From positions 2,281,962 through 2,345,961 of the forward strand of contig NZ_CP064952.1 of the NCBI RefSeq assembly GCF_011038885.2: DNA of 64,000 nucleotides. Direction: 5' to 3'. The translations under genes were made by a program, and so were the position numbers. Position 1 is the stretch's first letter; each line of letters opens with the position of its first letter. Of the stretch, positions 25,435 to 34,247 are shown piece by piece. The notes under the pieces are model-generated. The model ran no database searches and had not been told where the DNA came from. It was given only the letters and a program-made list of their open reading frames with translations. This stretch comes from Schaalia sp. ZJ405 (lineage in GTDB: Bacteria; Actinomycetota; Actinomycetes; Actinomycetales; Actinomycetaceae).

Positions 25435-26454
25435 CTAGGCGTTTCCGAAGACCAGATTTTCGCGGTTTGCTCGGCGCTTTCGCAGATACATTGTTGCGAG
25501 CGTGACGAGCAGGACGGTCCCGAAGAAAAAGTTGTTAAACGAGGCCGAGAGCCCAAGAAATACCAGGGTGTTCTGGAAGAGTTGAACCACCGTAACTCCC
25601 AAGATCGTCCCAAGAATCGTGCCTTCTCCGCCCGTCAGGGTCGCACCACCGATGACTACTGCGGCCAACACGAAGAGTTCGGAACCGACTAAGCCTGTGG
25701 GGTTGACGAAGCGCAGATTGGAAAAATAGATCACCCCGGTGATCCCTGCGAGAAGACCCGCGTAGCCGTAAACAAACCCACGGACAAGGCCGACATTAAT
25801 TCCGATTCGGCTTGCGGCATCTGCGTCGCTTCCCACCGCAAAAATCTCACGACCAAGCCTCCAACGGTAGAGGATGAACCAGGTCAACACACCAATGACC
25901 ACAGCGATGGGGAAGAAGACCGTCAGACCGTAGCTTGAACCATCGTCTGCTGCGAACGACACGATGTTGGCGCTGCCGAAAGAGGCCATCGATTTGGGCA
26001 TCTCCGCGGCAGAATACGATTTTGTCCCGAGGACGAGTGCCATTCCACCGTAGAACACCGACTGCGTCCCCAACGTAACGATCAGGGCATGGAGCTTGTA
26101 TTTGTGCACAAGCACCGCATTGACCAGGCCCATGAGACATCCCGATAGGCCGGCGATAGCGCAGGCGAGCAGAATGTTGTCGATACCTGATGCCAGAAGA
26201 ATTTTCACGGCAAGGTATCCACCGGCAGCAGCAATCGCCGTAAACGAAACATCGATTCCGCCGCAGATGAGAACGACAAGTAGACCCAGGCCAAAGAGGA
26301 TCATTGTTGATCCTGAACGCACTGTGTCGAACACTGTCTCAAGGCTGAAGAACAACGGGTTCTTGATTCCGACGAGCGCAATGTAAGCAATGACAACGAT
26401 CACCAAGTACTTTTCCATCGAAGTTGCTCGGCGATGAAAGAGACGTGAAAACAT
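25435..26454 (-). CDS. CUT2 sugar ABC transporter permease (RbsC type), first
   Basis: A 339-residue permease with GLLVVLICGGIDVSFTAIAAA near residue 60, the equivalent of the GGIDLS motif, and VIGGATLTGGEGTILGTILG near residue 275. It is similar in length and order of motifs to the permease at 50279-51292 of the paralogous operon. It lies between the ATPase gene and the second permease with gaps of about 9 bp, indicating one transcript. Confidence 0.88.
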   Translation of the reverse strand: MFSRLFHRRATSMEKYLVIVVIAYIALVGIKNPLFFSLETVFDTVRSGSTMILFGLGLLVVLICGGIDVSFTAIAAAGGYLAVKILLASGIDNILLACAIAGLSGCLMGLVNAVLVHKYKLHALIVTLGTQSVFYGGMALVLGTKSYSAAEMPKSMASFGSANIVSFAADDGSSYGLTVFFPIAVVIGVLTWFILYRWRLGREIFAVGSDADAASRIGINVGLVRGFVYGYAGLLAGITGVIYFSNLRFVNPTGLVGSELFVLAAVVIGGATLTGGEGTILGTILGVTVVQLFQNTLVFLGLSASFNNFFFGTVLLVTLATMYLRKRRANRENLVFGNA

Positions 26455-26463
26455 GTCGATCCC

Positions 26464-28017
26464 TCACTCTCCGACCTGAGAAAGATCTAGCGCAGCGTCG
26501 GTTGACGGCGGGTTTGCAATGATTCGCGCTAAGCGCTTCTTGAAGTCAGCTGCGGCCATTTCATAGTCCCGGAATGTCTCCACAACACGTCCCGCGTGCA
26601 TCACGAGGACTTTGTTGCAGATTGTCGCAATCTCCTCGGCTTCATCCGAGATCACGATGAGACCCATCCCTTCGCTGGCTAGGTGCTGGATTGCCTCGTA
26701 AATTTCATCCTTGGAACCGATGTCGATTCCAACGGTCGGACTATCGAGGATGAGTACCGTCGGCTGAGCTGCCATCCATTTTCCGATGACAACTTTCTGC
26801 TGGTTTCCGCCGGACAGAGCGCCTGAGCGGATGGTGATATCCCTGTTATTCACCCTCAGCTGCTCAACCATCTGGGTGGCCAGATGCTTTTCTTTTTCGG
26901 AGGCAATACTGCCGACACGGTTCGTCACACGCGACAAAGCCGAAGACGTGATGTTACGTTCCACTGACTGGCGAAGAAAGAGTGCCTGCTTCTTACGATC
27001 CTCCGGGAGCAACGCAATTCCATGTGCTAGAGCATCCGAAGGACTGTTAATCGACACTTCCGTTCCTTCAACCAGGATGGATCCTGATGTCGGTGCGTTA
27101 AGACCGAAAAGCGAAAGAGCAAATTCCGTTCGTCCCGACCCCAGTAGTCCGGTGATTCCGAGAATATCTCCCGGTTTCACCTGCACGTTCACGTCGGCAT
27201 AGTGTCCGGTCCGAGTTAGACCTCGTGTTTCCAGCAGTGAGTTGTCGTCTTGACGTGTGCGCTGATAGCGCGTGTACTCCACGTCGCGACCGGTCATATA
27301 GTATGCGAGCTTCTTTTCGTCGAGATCCGCAGCGGCAAAATTTCCGACCGTCACGCCGTCGCGCAGAATCGTCATCGAATCGGCAATCTTGAAGACCTCA
27401 TCAAGTTTATGGCTGATGAAGACCACCGACAGTCCCTGCCGTTTGAGGTCGAGGACGATCGACAGCAACCGATCCACTTCCGTTGATGTCAGTGCCGTTG
27501 TCGGTTCATCCATGAATAGCACCCGTGCATTCATCGACAGTGCACGGCAGATCGCCACGATCTGCTTGTTCGCCACGGACAGTGACGAGACGAGGGCACT
27601 GGGATCCAGGTCAACACCGATACGTGTGAGTTGTTCACGTGCAATGCTGACGATCTTCTTCCGATTGATCAACGAGCTGCGCTGCTGACGAGTGCGGAGG
27701 AATGCAATGTTTTCCGCGATGGTCAGGTGGTCGAAGAGAGCGAGGTCTTGGAAAATTACCTGGATTCCAGCGTCGATCGATGCTTGAGGGTGCCCAAGTT
27801 GAAGGTCATGCCCACCGATTGCGACCGATCCTGAATCGGGTACGTGTACCCCGGAGATCACCTTGACCAAGGTTGATTTTCCACAGCCATTTTCTCCCGC
27901 TAAACACACGATCGTTCCTGGGAAAACGGTGAAATTCACATCGTTGAGCGCGGTCGTTCCGGAAAACCGTTTTGTCACATGTGAAACCTCAAGCAGAGGC
28001 TGGACTGTTGTCATCAT
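26464..28017 (-). CDS. CUT2 sugar ABC transporter ATP-binding protein (RbsA type)
   Basis: A tandem ATPase of 517 residues. The first domain has AGENGCGKSTLVKVISGVH (Walker A) and VLFMDEPTTALTSTEV (Walker B). The second has GLLGSGRTEFALSLFG, the signature [15 protein letters not shown] and LILDSPTVGIDIGSKDE, where the usual LDEPT is LDSPT. The start at 28017 (or the next ATG at 28014) is chosen because the upstream frame would run into the strong hairpin at 28040-28071. It energises the importer of this operon. Confidence 0.88.
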   Translation of the reverse strand: MMTTVQPLLEVSHVTKRFSGTTALNDVNFTVFPGTIVCLAGENGCGKSTLVKVISGVHVPDSGSVAIGGHDLQLGHPQASIDAGIQVIFQDLALFDHLTIAENIAFLRTRQQRSSLINRKKIVSIAREQLTRIGVDLDPSALVSSLSVANKQIVAICRALSMNARVLFMDEPTTALTSTEVDRLLSIVLDLKRQGLSVVFISHKLDEVFKIADSMTILRDGVTVGNFAAADLDEKKLAYYMTGRDVEYTRYQRTRQDDNSLLETRGLTRTGHYADVNVQVKPGDILGITGLLGSGRTEFALSLFGLNAPTSGSILVEGTEVSINSPSDALAHGIALLPEDRKKQALFLRQSVERNITSSALSRVTNRVGSIASEKEKHLATQMVEQLRVNNRDITIRSGALSGGNQQKVVIGKWMAAQPTVLILDSPTVGIDIGSKDEIYEAIQHLASEGMGLIVISDEAEEIATICNKVLVMHAGRVVETFRDYEMAAADFKKRLARIIANPPSTDAALDLSQVGE

Positions 28018-28039
28018 GAGAACTCTTGTCTGTGTGAGC

Positions 28040-28071
28040 GTGGGCCGGCGGGCGTACGCCCGCCGGCCCAC
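28040..28071 (-). promoter_or_regulatory. Perfect 32-bp intercistronic palindrome after the binding-protein gene
   Basis: GTGGGCCGGCGGGCGT is followed directly by its reverse complement, giving a 16-bp GC-rich stem with practically no loop. It lies 10 bp after the binding-protein stop and about 23 bp before the ATPase start. It probably stabilises the upstream mRNA or causes partial termination. Confidence 0.85.
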
Positions 28072-28081
28072 CTGTGACGTG

Positions 28082-29128
28082 TCAGTAGGGATACTTTCCT
28101 GACGAATGTGAATCGGATGTGAAGCTGACAATGCCGTCACCCGTGACCAAGCCATTTGTCACCGAGGCCGATGCGAAGCCATTTGCCTTCAGGTCCACTG
28201 TCGATTCAATCTTTTCGCCCTTGAGTAGTTTCAGGGCCAGGATGTTGGCAGCGTAGCCGGCTGCCATTGGGTCCCATCCTTGAGCATTGTCCATCCATCC
28301 CTCTGCAAGGTAGGAGTCCGAGATCGACGGAACAGACAGCGTAGAAACGGCAATGTTCGTCATGTTTTTATCCTTGATTGCCGCCGCAAAGTTCGATCCT
28401 GCTGACACAGACATTCCCGCGAATCCGCCCAGATCGGGATGGGCTTTGAGGATTTCAAGCGACTTCGACTGCGCAACGGCGTCGTCGTTATTGTCCTCGT
28501 ATGGGGTATCGGTCACCGGTTTCATATCCGGGTAGTTCTTCTTCAGATATGCGGTCCCCGCTTCGTACCAGGCCATGTGTGTTTCGTTTGTTAGCGAGGC
28601 AACCATCGTGACGTACGTTCCCTTACCACCCATCGATTTGGCGAGGTTTTCGTACATCTGCTCACCGAACTTCGTGTTATCGAAGGCTTCGAGGTCGTAG
28701 TCGACGCTCTCAGTACCCGCAAGTGCCGGTGCTTCGTGAGTGATGACAACGATTCCTTTATCACGAGCCTGCTTAAGTACGGGTGCGATTCCTTGTGGGT
28801 CATTTGGAACGACGACGATCGCATCAACATTCTGAGCGATGAGGTCTTGAACAATCTGAATCTGTTGGGCGGAGTCACCGGTCGAGGGACCAGTCTGACG
28901 CGCCGACACACCGGAGTTGTCCTTGCCGAACTGTTGAACTCCCTGGTTCATACGTTCAAACCACGGAATACCTTCCACCTTGGAAACTGTGACGATCGTG
29001 TAGTTTCCGTCGTCGCCTCCGGATTCTCCAGACGAGCTACTGCTCACTGTCGAGCCGCACGCACTCAGCGTAGCCATCAGAGCTGTTGCAGTGGCGAGGA
29101 CTATTGCGCGACCGAACCGTGCCTTCAT
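28082..29128 (-). CDS. CUT2 sugar-binding lipoprotein (RbsB/LsrB type)
   Basis: A 348-residue binding protein with a lipoprotein signal (basic MKARFGR, hydrophobic stretch, lipobox LSAC) and a Ser/Gly-rich linker. The mature part begins YTIVTVSKVEGIPWFERMNQ and contains IVQDLIAQNVDAIVVVPNDP and GIVVITHEAP, typical of the RhaS/LsrB-like branch. The start at 29128 has AAAGGAG upstream. It is a clear paralogue of the protein at 52984-54036. Its ligand is unknown; hxlB in the operon suggests a hexose, ketohexose or polyol. Confidence 0.88.
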   Translation of the reverse strand: MKARFGRAIVLATATALMATLSACGSTVSSSSSGESGGDDGNYTIVTVSKVEGIPWFERMNQGVQQFGKDNSGVSARQTGPSTGDSAQQIQIVQDLIAQNVDAIVVVPNDPQGIAPVLKQARDKGIVVITHEAPALAGTESVDYDLEAFDNTKFGEQMYENLAKSMGGKGTYVTMVASLTNETHMAWYEAGTAYLKKNYPDMKPVTDTPYEDNNDDAVAQSKSLEILKAHPDLGGFAGMSVSAGSNFAAAIKDKNMTNIAVSTLSVPSISDSYLAEGWMDNAQGWDPMAAGYAANILALKLLKGEKIESTVDLKANGFASASVTNGLVTGDGIVSFTSDSHSSGKYPY

Positions 29129-29241
29129 GCCATTCTCCTTTGAAAGACAACTACATCGCATTTTGTTGCGACCATGATCAATATGCGTCTTCGGATACCC
29201 CCTCGTCAAGTCGCTCAGCACAATTCCTTGGTCACAATTAG

Positions 29242-30540
29242 ATGAACACTCCCTTTCGATGCAGGGAAATCACGGTGCTACCCTTAAAAACGAGCGGCAT
29301 TTTTGCGCACTACCTGGGGACAACACGGGAACTTGTGGAGAGGGGAATATCTTTGGGTTCACGCACCGCGACTCCCTCTCACGCACCGACCGGAATGGAC
29401 TTCACCGCGGTACGTCGAAACAACCTCGCCGCAGTCCTGCGCCCCGTTCACTATTCAGGGTCGATCACCCGCGCCGCCCTCGGCCCCATGACCGGACTCA
29501 ATCGGTCAACGATCATTGCACTGACAAACGAGCTCATTGAACGCGAACTCGTCATCGAATCTCCACCGGACATGTCCATCCGAAGGGAACGAGGACGCCC
29601 AAGCGCACTCCTGCACCCCAATTCCCTCATCGGTGTGGGAATCATCAGCGTCGATGTTCGATCAGTGACCACAGCACTCGTCGGACTCGGCGGAAAAATC
29701 CTCGCCCGCCACACCGTCGCCCGAACAACCCCGCCCACAATTGACGACATCCGCACCCTTCTTCACACGCCCGATGCCCTTGCCTTTGGTTCAGCACCGA
29801 GCGGATTCCGCTGCATCGGATACGTCCTCACCCTGTCGGGCATGCTCTCCCAAGATGACCAGACGATCCGACTCGCTCCACAGCTTGGCTGGGAGAACGT
29901 CAACGTCCAGCAGGAACTCGCTCAGACACTCGATCGTCCTCTCTCAGTGATCACCCACGCAGAAGCGGCCGCCCTTGCTGAAACCCGATTCGGCGGGGCC
30001 AAAGGATTCAGCGACGTTGTGTATATCGGAGGCAACGACGACGGCATTACATCAGTGATCCTCGTTGGGGGATCACCGCTTCGTGGGAGTCAAGGATACG
30101 CCGCACAATTCGGTGAATTCCTCACGGCACCTCCGCGGGGAACAGCGGGCCGAACCACGGCCCGAACAGTCAACGATGTCGTTAACCGATTCAATCTTCT
30201 TCGCGCAATCGGCACGGAACACGCCAGCGACTCCGACATTGAGAGGGCACTCTACGAGGGAGCCACCGACGCCATTCGAGCCGAGAGCGCACGCCAATCC
30301 GAAGTTCTCTCCGTGGTGTTCAGCAACGTCATCAATATGCTCAACCCCCAAGCGATCCTGCTCAACGGTTTCGTCAACGCCATCTACGGTTCCGATCCCG
30401 GGTATCTTCTCACGCTGCTACGTCGTCAGTGTTCAGCTCCGCTCATGGAAAACTTCCAGTTCCTGCGCTCATCGCTGGGCGAAGATGCAATTCTCATCGG
30501 TGCTGCTGAGGAAGCGCTGAGTGTTTTATTGCAGAACTAA
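29242..30540 (+). CDS. ROK-family regulator lacking the zinc motif
   Basis: Up to 432 residues. The winged helix is visible at about residues 55-105 (DFTAVRRNNLAAVL, then LGPMTGLNRSTIIALTNEL). The ROK domain follows, but the hallmark E-x-G-H plus CxCGxxGCxE is absent: the corresponding part reads GYAAQFGEFLTAPP and continues without cysteines. The ligand pocket may therefore be altered. The true start is uncertain, since about 50 residues before the HTH look unconserved. It is divergent from the binding-protein gene and is the probable regulator of that importer operon. Confidence 0.75.
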   Translation: MNTPFRCREITVLPLKTSGIFAHYLGTTRELVERGISLGSRTATPSHAPTGMDFTAVRRNNLAAVLRPVHYSGSITRAALGPMTGLNRSTIIALTNELIERELVIESPPDMSIRRERGRPSALLHPNSLIGVGIISVDVRSVTTALVGLGGKILARHTVARTTPPTIDDIRTLLHTPDALAFGSAPSGFRCIGYVLTLSGMLSQDDQTIRLAPQLGWENVNVQQELAQTLDRPLSVITHAEAAALAETRFGGAKGFSDVVYIGGNDDGITSVILVGGSPLRGSQGYAAQFGEFLTAPPRGTAGRTTARTVNDVVNRFNLLRAIGTEHASDSDIERALYEGATDAIRAESARQSEVLSVVFSNVINMLNPQAILLNGFVNAIYGSDPGYLLTLLRRQCSAPLMENFQFLRSSLGEDAILIGAAEEALSVLLQN

Positions 30541-30593
30541 ATATCTCTGTATTCCTCGCCAATCAGCGGCTAATGATCCCCCACAGCTCACCC

Positions 30594-31757
30594 CTATCCT
30601 CGGTCCTCCTCGTCAAGGAGTTCGCGCACCCATGCAACCTGTTTGAGCCACTGATAGGTCACTCCACCTTCGTGTTGGTTGAAGGGGTAGACGTTGATGT
30701 CTGCGCGCACAGCCAGATCACCGTAGTGGTCTGAGCTTTGGGTGTTGTTCCCATCCATTGCGGCGCCAACTGCGCTGACAATGCCCGCGATTCCGGCGGC
30801 AGCTGCGACTCCGGCGGTCCCGGCGATCGGAGCGTCAGCCCCAATCGTTGCGCTGACACTCTCGTTTTCTGCGAGTTCCTCTGCTTTCGCGCCCCACCAA
30901 TTCCGACAGGCAAACACTGACGAGGGCGGACAGGTTTCATCCATAAGCGCTGTGGAAAAGAGCGCGGGAACTCGGGCGCGACGCCCTAAGAGCACTCCGT
31001 CAAAGTACGACAGCGTGTGGAAAACCTGTTCTTCGCGCCCACGAAACACCGAGAGGTACTGAACGATTTCGTCGTAGGGCCGCTGCCCGGTCATCCCCAC
31101 GGATCGGGGGAAGTGATTCATGAAGGGCACGTCAGGCATCGCTGCGATCACTCGATGATTGAGCGAGGCGGCAGCGATTGCGAGGGCTCCTCCCTGACTG
31201 CCGCCGGTGACGATGATTCGCCGGGGATCAACATGGGGAAGCACGGCTGCCGCTTCAACCGCGTGATGGGCATCCGTGTACAGTCGCCGGTAGTAGTAGC
31301 TTTCAGGGCTTTCGATGCCGCGGGTCATGTAGCCCTGTTCGCTTGAGCCACCGCCATCTGAATCCCCGGTTGCCCCTCCGTTTCCCCAGGTTCCTCCCTG
31401 ACCTCGGGAGTCCATGAAAAGGTGGGCAAAACCGCAGCTCGCCCAATCCAGGTGATCCACCGGAAGCCCGCGGCCACCACCGTATCCCTGGAATTGGACA
31501 ATCGTCGGCAGTTTTTCCGTGCTTCCCGCCGGCACAGTCAGCCACGCATGGATTGTTTCGCCCCCGTATCCAGGGAAAGTTACATCGAAAACAGACAGCG
31601 TCACGAGAGGCGTTTGCGCCGGAGTAATCGTCACCTTCTGAGGGATGAAAGGGTTTTCCCGCAGCGTCCTCGCCCAAAATTCGTCGAAGTTTTCGGGTTC
31701 CTCCAGCGTTGGCCGGTAGGTTTCCAGTTCGTCACGTTCCATGTCAAAACGAGGCAC
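30594..31757 (-). CDS. Acetyl xylan esterase/cephalosporin-C deacetylase-like esterase (CE7) with insertion
   Basis: A 387-residue alpha/beta hydrolase of the AXE1 family, which removes acetyl groups from xylo-oligosaccharides. The triad is visible: Ser187 in TGGSQGG, Asp273 in MDETCPPSSVF and His362 in NQHEGG; RGQGG near 118-122 is the conserved oxyanion motif. The family is usually about 320 residues; the excess is an Ala/Gly-rich insertion at about 291-350 (including IAGTAGVAAAAGIAGIVSAV) between the Asp and His elements. No signal peptide, so it is cytoplasmic. The GTG start has AGGAAG upstream. It follows GH3 by 71 bp in the xylan-oligosaccharide cluster. Confidence 0.85.
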   Translation of the reverse strand: MPRFDMERDELETYRPTLEEPENFDEFWARTLRENPFIPQKVTITPAQTPLVTLSVFDVTFPGYGGETIHAWLTVPAGSTEKLPTIVQFQGYGGGRGLPVDHLDWASCGFAHLFMDSRGQGGTWGNGGATGDSDGGGSSEQGYMTRGIESPESYYYRRLYTDAHHAVEAAAVLPHVDPRRIIVTGGSQGGALAIAAASLNHRVIAAMPDVPFMNHFPRSVGMTGQRPYDEIVQYLSVFRGREEQVFHTLSYFDGVLLGRRARVPALFSTALMDETCPPSSVFACRNWWGAKAEELAENESVSATIGADAPIAGTAGVAAAAGIAGIVSAVGAAMDGNNTQSSDHYGDLAVRADINVYPFNQHEGGVTYQWLKQVAWVRELLDEEDRG

Positions 31758-31828
31758 GGGTCAGCTTCCTTTCATTCACCGCACATCAACCGTCGTAGCT
31801 GCGGTTCACGCCATCCTATTTGCAGGGA

Positions 31829-34156
31829 TCACCGTTGGCGGATGTCAACGTGAACGGGAGTTGTCAGAACGCGACCTTCCCCAACGATTCGCCGTCCGGC
31901 TTCGATCTCAACGGCAATCGCTTCCACACGATCTTCACTGGACCGTCCAGCCGATAGTTCAATGATTCCGCCCTCGACAATGCGCTGCATGTCAACACCG
32001 GTAAAGGAGAAACGATCAGCGTGAACATCGAAAGTCACTCGGGCTTCCTGCCCGGGATTCAGGTGAATTTTGGTGAACCCGATAAGGGACTTCAGCGGGC
32101 GAACAACTTCGCCAACGGGGTCTGCTGCGTAGAGCTGAACAACTTCCGATCCGGCTCGGTCACCGGTGTTACGCACGGTGACGGAGTAGCTCACCGTACC
32201 ATCACGTGCGATCTGCGACGCCGACACCTGCGCATCGGTGTATTCAACTGTGGTGTAGGACAGTCCGTGTCCGAAGGGGAACTTCGGACGAGGGTCGATA
32301 TTCGAGATCCCCTCGGATTCCCAGGCAAGCGGGGGTGCGAGATACGTCCCCGGCTGTCCTCCCGGGGAGTGAGGAATAGAAATCGGTAGGCGACCCGAGG
32401 GATTGACGTCCCCGGAAAGAACTCCAGCGATTGCGTCTGCACCTTCCACGCCGGGCATAAACGCCTGGACGACTGCCGCACAGCGATCCGCGTACTGCCC
32501 GATCGCATAGGGTCGGCCGGTCACGAGGACGAGGACGACGGAGGTTCCGGTGTCAAGAACTGCTTCAAGCAACTCACCTTGACGTCCCGGCAAATCGAGG
32601 CTCGCAACGTCACAGCCTTCACCGGAGGTTCCTTCGCCGAACATTCCAGCAATATCACCCAGAGTCATCACGACGGTGTCTGCGTTGCGCGCCGCTTCCA
32701 CTGCCTCGCGGAGTTCATCGTCGGTCCCGTTCATGAATCCTGTGCCCCGAACGAAGGAGACGTCCTCGACAATCTCACCCAGAGCTTCGGGGAGTGTCCG
32801 GATCTCTAAACCGGTGCCCTTGTCTTCTCCACGAGAGAGCACGTGGTTGGGGAAGGCGTAGCATCCCATGAACGACCGAACTTCGGTCCACACCGGACCG
32901 ATAACGGCGACTTTTTGTTCGCGTGCCAAGGGAAGAGTGCCGTTATTTGCAAGGAGAACAATGGATTCATCCGCCACTGTTCGTGCTGTCGCACGGTTAC
33001 CTGCCGAATCCAAGTCGCGGGTGTCGTCGACCTGTGGCTGCCAGTCCTCATCAAGGAGTCCGTGGCGTACCTTCTGGAGGAGCACGCGACGCACCGCCGC
33101 GTCGATGGTTTCCTGCTTCACACGTCCCTGTTTCACAGCGTCCACAAGGTAGTGGTAGCACGTTGTTTCGGGCAGTTCGACATCCATCCCTGCGTTGAGG
33201 GCGAGGGCGCCGGCCTCGATGGGATTGGCGGCAACCCGATGCATCTTTTCGAGGAAGCGAATTGACCAGTAGTCCGACACGGTGACACCCGAAAAGCCCC
33301 AGCGCTGGCGAAGAACTTCCGTGAGCAAGTGCCGTGAAGCCATCGCGGGAACACCGTCAATATCGGAGTACGAGTTCATCACGGACTCAACTCCGCCCTC
33401 GCGCACCGCCATCTCAAAGGGAGGCAGCATGACGTCTTCGAGTTCGCGTGGTCCCATTGAAACGGGAGCATGATTGCGTCCACCCCGCGACGCCGGGTAT
33501 CCAACGAAATGCTTGAGTGTGGCATCAACTCCGGTGCTTTGGAGCCCTTTGACGTAGGCCGTTCCGATGGAGCCAACAAGGTAGGGGTCTTCACCGCAGG
33601 TCTCTTCGACGCGCCCCCAGCGGTAGTCGCGAACAACGTCAAGCAGCGGAGACAACCCCTGGTGGACACCCACAGCGGCAAGGTCTTCACCGATGCGTTG
33701 CGCCATCTGCTCGATGACCTGGGGATTCCACGTTGCTCCCCACGCGATTGCTGCCGGGTAGACCGTCGCACGGTACGCGGTGAATCCCGTGAGGCATTCC
33801 TCGTGGACGAGGGCGGGGATACCAAAGGCGTTCTTTGACCGCACATCCTCCTGAAGGGTTTTGAGCTTTTCGGCCCCTTCACTCACCTCCAAGGGATCGG
33901 TCCCCCACACTCGCGTCAGGTGCCCCAGTCCGTGAGTTGTTGCCTCTTCCCACGTCAGGCTCTCGGCCTTAAACGCGTTCTCCATCGGAGCGACCTCGTG
34001 GTCATCCTGCGTTGGCTCCGGCGCGGGGACATCCTCGTCTTCTTGGCGTAGCCAATAGGAGCCAAGCTGATGGATTTTCTCCTCGTCGCTCATCTGTGCC
34101 ATCAGCGCATCAACGCGCTCCTCGTCACTGAGTGCCGGGTCGTTCCAAAGTTTCAT
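31829..34156 (-). CDS. Glycoside hydrolase family 3 beta-glucosidase/beta-xylosidase
   Basis: A 775-residue GH3 enzyme with the usual order: N-terminal TIM barrel (LKHFVGYPASRGGRNHAPV near 214-232; nucleophile Asp295 in GVTVSDYWS), C-terminal alpha/beta sandwich (GEGTSGEGCDVASLDLPG), and an FnIII-like domain at the end (VSYSVTVRNTGDRAGSEVVQLY). No signal peptide is seen, so it probably acts inside the cell on imported oligosaccharides. With the GH43 and esterase genes, release of xylose from xylo-oligosaccharides is the likely task. One exact ACGAGGACGAG copy lies at 32523-32533, read as LVLV. Confidence 0.88.
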   Translation of the reverse strand: MKLWNDPALSDEERVDALMAQMSDEEKIHQLGSYWLRQEDEDVPAPEPTQDDHEVAPMENAFKAESLTWEEATTHGLGHLTRVWGTDPLEVSEGAEKLKTLQEDVRSKNAFGIPALVHEECLTGFTAYRATVYPAAIAWGATWNPQVIEQMAQRIGEDLAAVGVHQGLSPLLDVVRDYRWGRVEETCGEDPYLVGSIGTAYVKGLQSTGVDATLKHFVGYPASRGGRNHAPVSMGPRELEDVMLPPFEMAVREGGVESVMNSYSDIDGVPAMASRHLLTEVLRQRWGFSGVTVSDYWSIRFLEKMHRVAANPIEAGALALNAGMDVELPETTCYHYLVDAVKQGRVKQETIDAAVRRVLLQKVRHGLLDEDWQPQVDDTRDLDSAGNRATARTVADESIVLLANNGTLPLAREQKVAVIGPVWTEVRSFMGCYAFPNHVLSRGEDKGTGLEIRTLPEALGEIVEDVSFVRGTGFMNGTDDELREAVEAARNADTVVMTLGDIAGMFGEGTSGEGCDVASLDLPGRQGELLEAVLDTGTSVVLVLVTGRPYAIGQYADRCAAVVQAFMPGVEGADAIAGVLSGDVNPSGRLPISIPHSPGGQPGTYLAPPLAWESEGISNIDPRPKFPFGHGLSYTTVEYTDAQVSASQIARDGTVSYSVTVRNTGDRAGSEVVQLYAADPVGEVVRPLKSLIGFTKIHLNPGQEARVTFDVHADRFSFTGVDMQRIVEGGIIELSAGRSSEDRVEAIAVEIEAGRRIVGEGRVLTTPVHVDIRQR

Positions 34157-34247
34157 TGCTTCACCACTGATTGTTGTCTATTGGCCGCTGATGAGGCCTG
34201 ATCGTTGAGATATCCACGTCGGTCATGATTGCGTGGGGGATTGGCCG

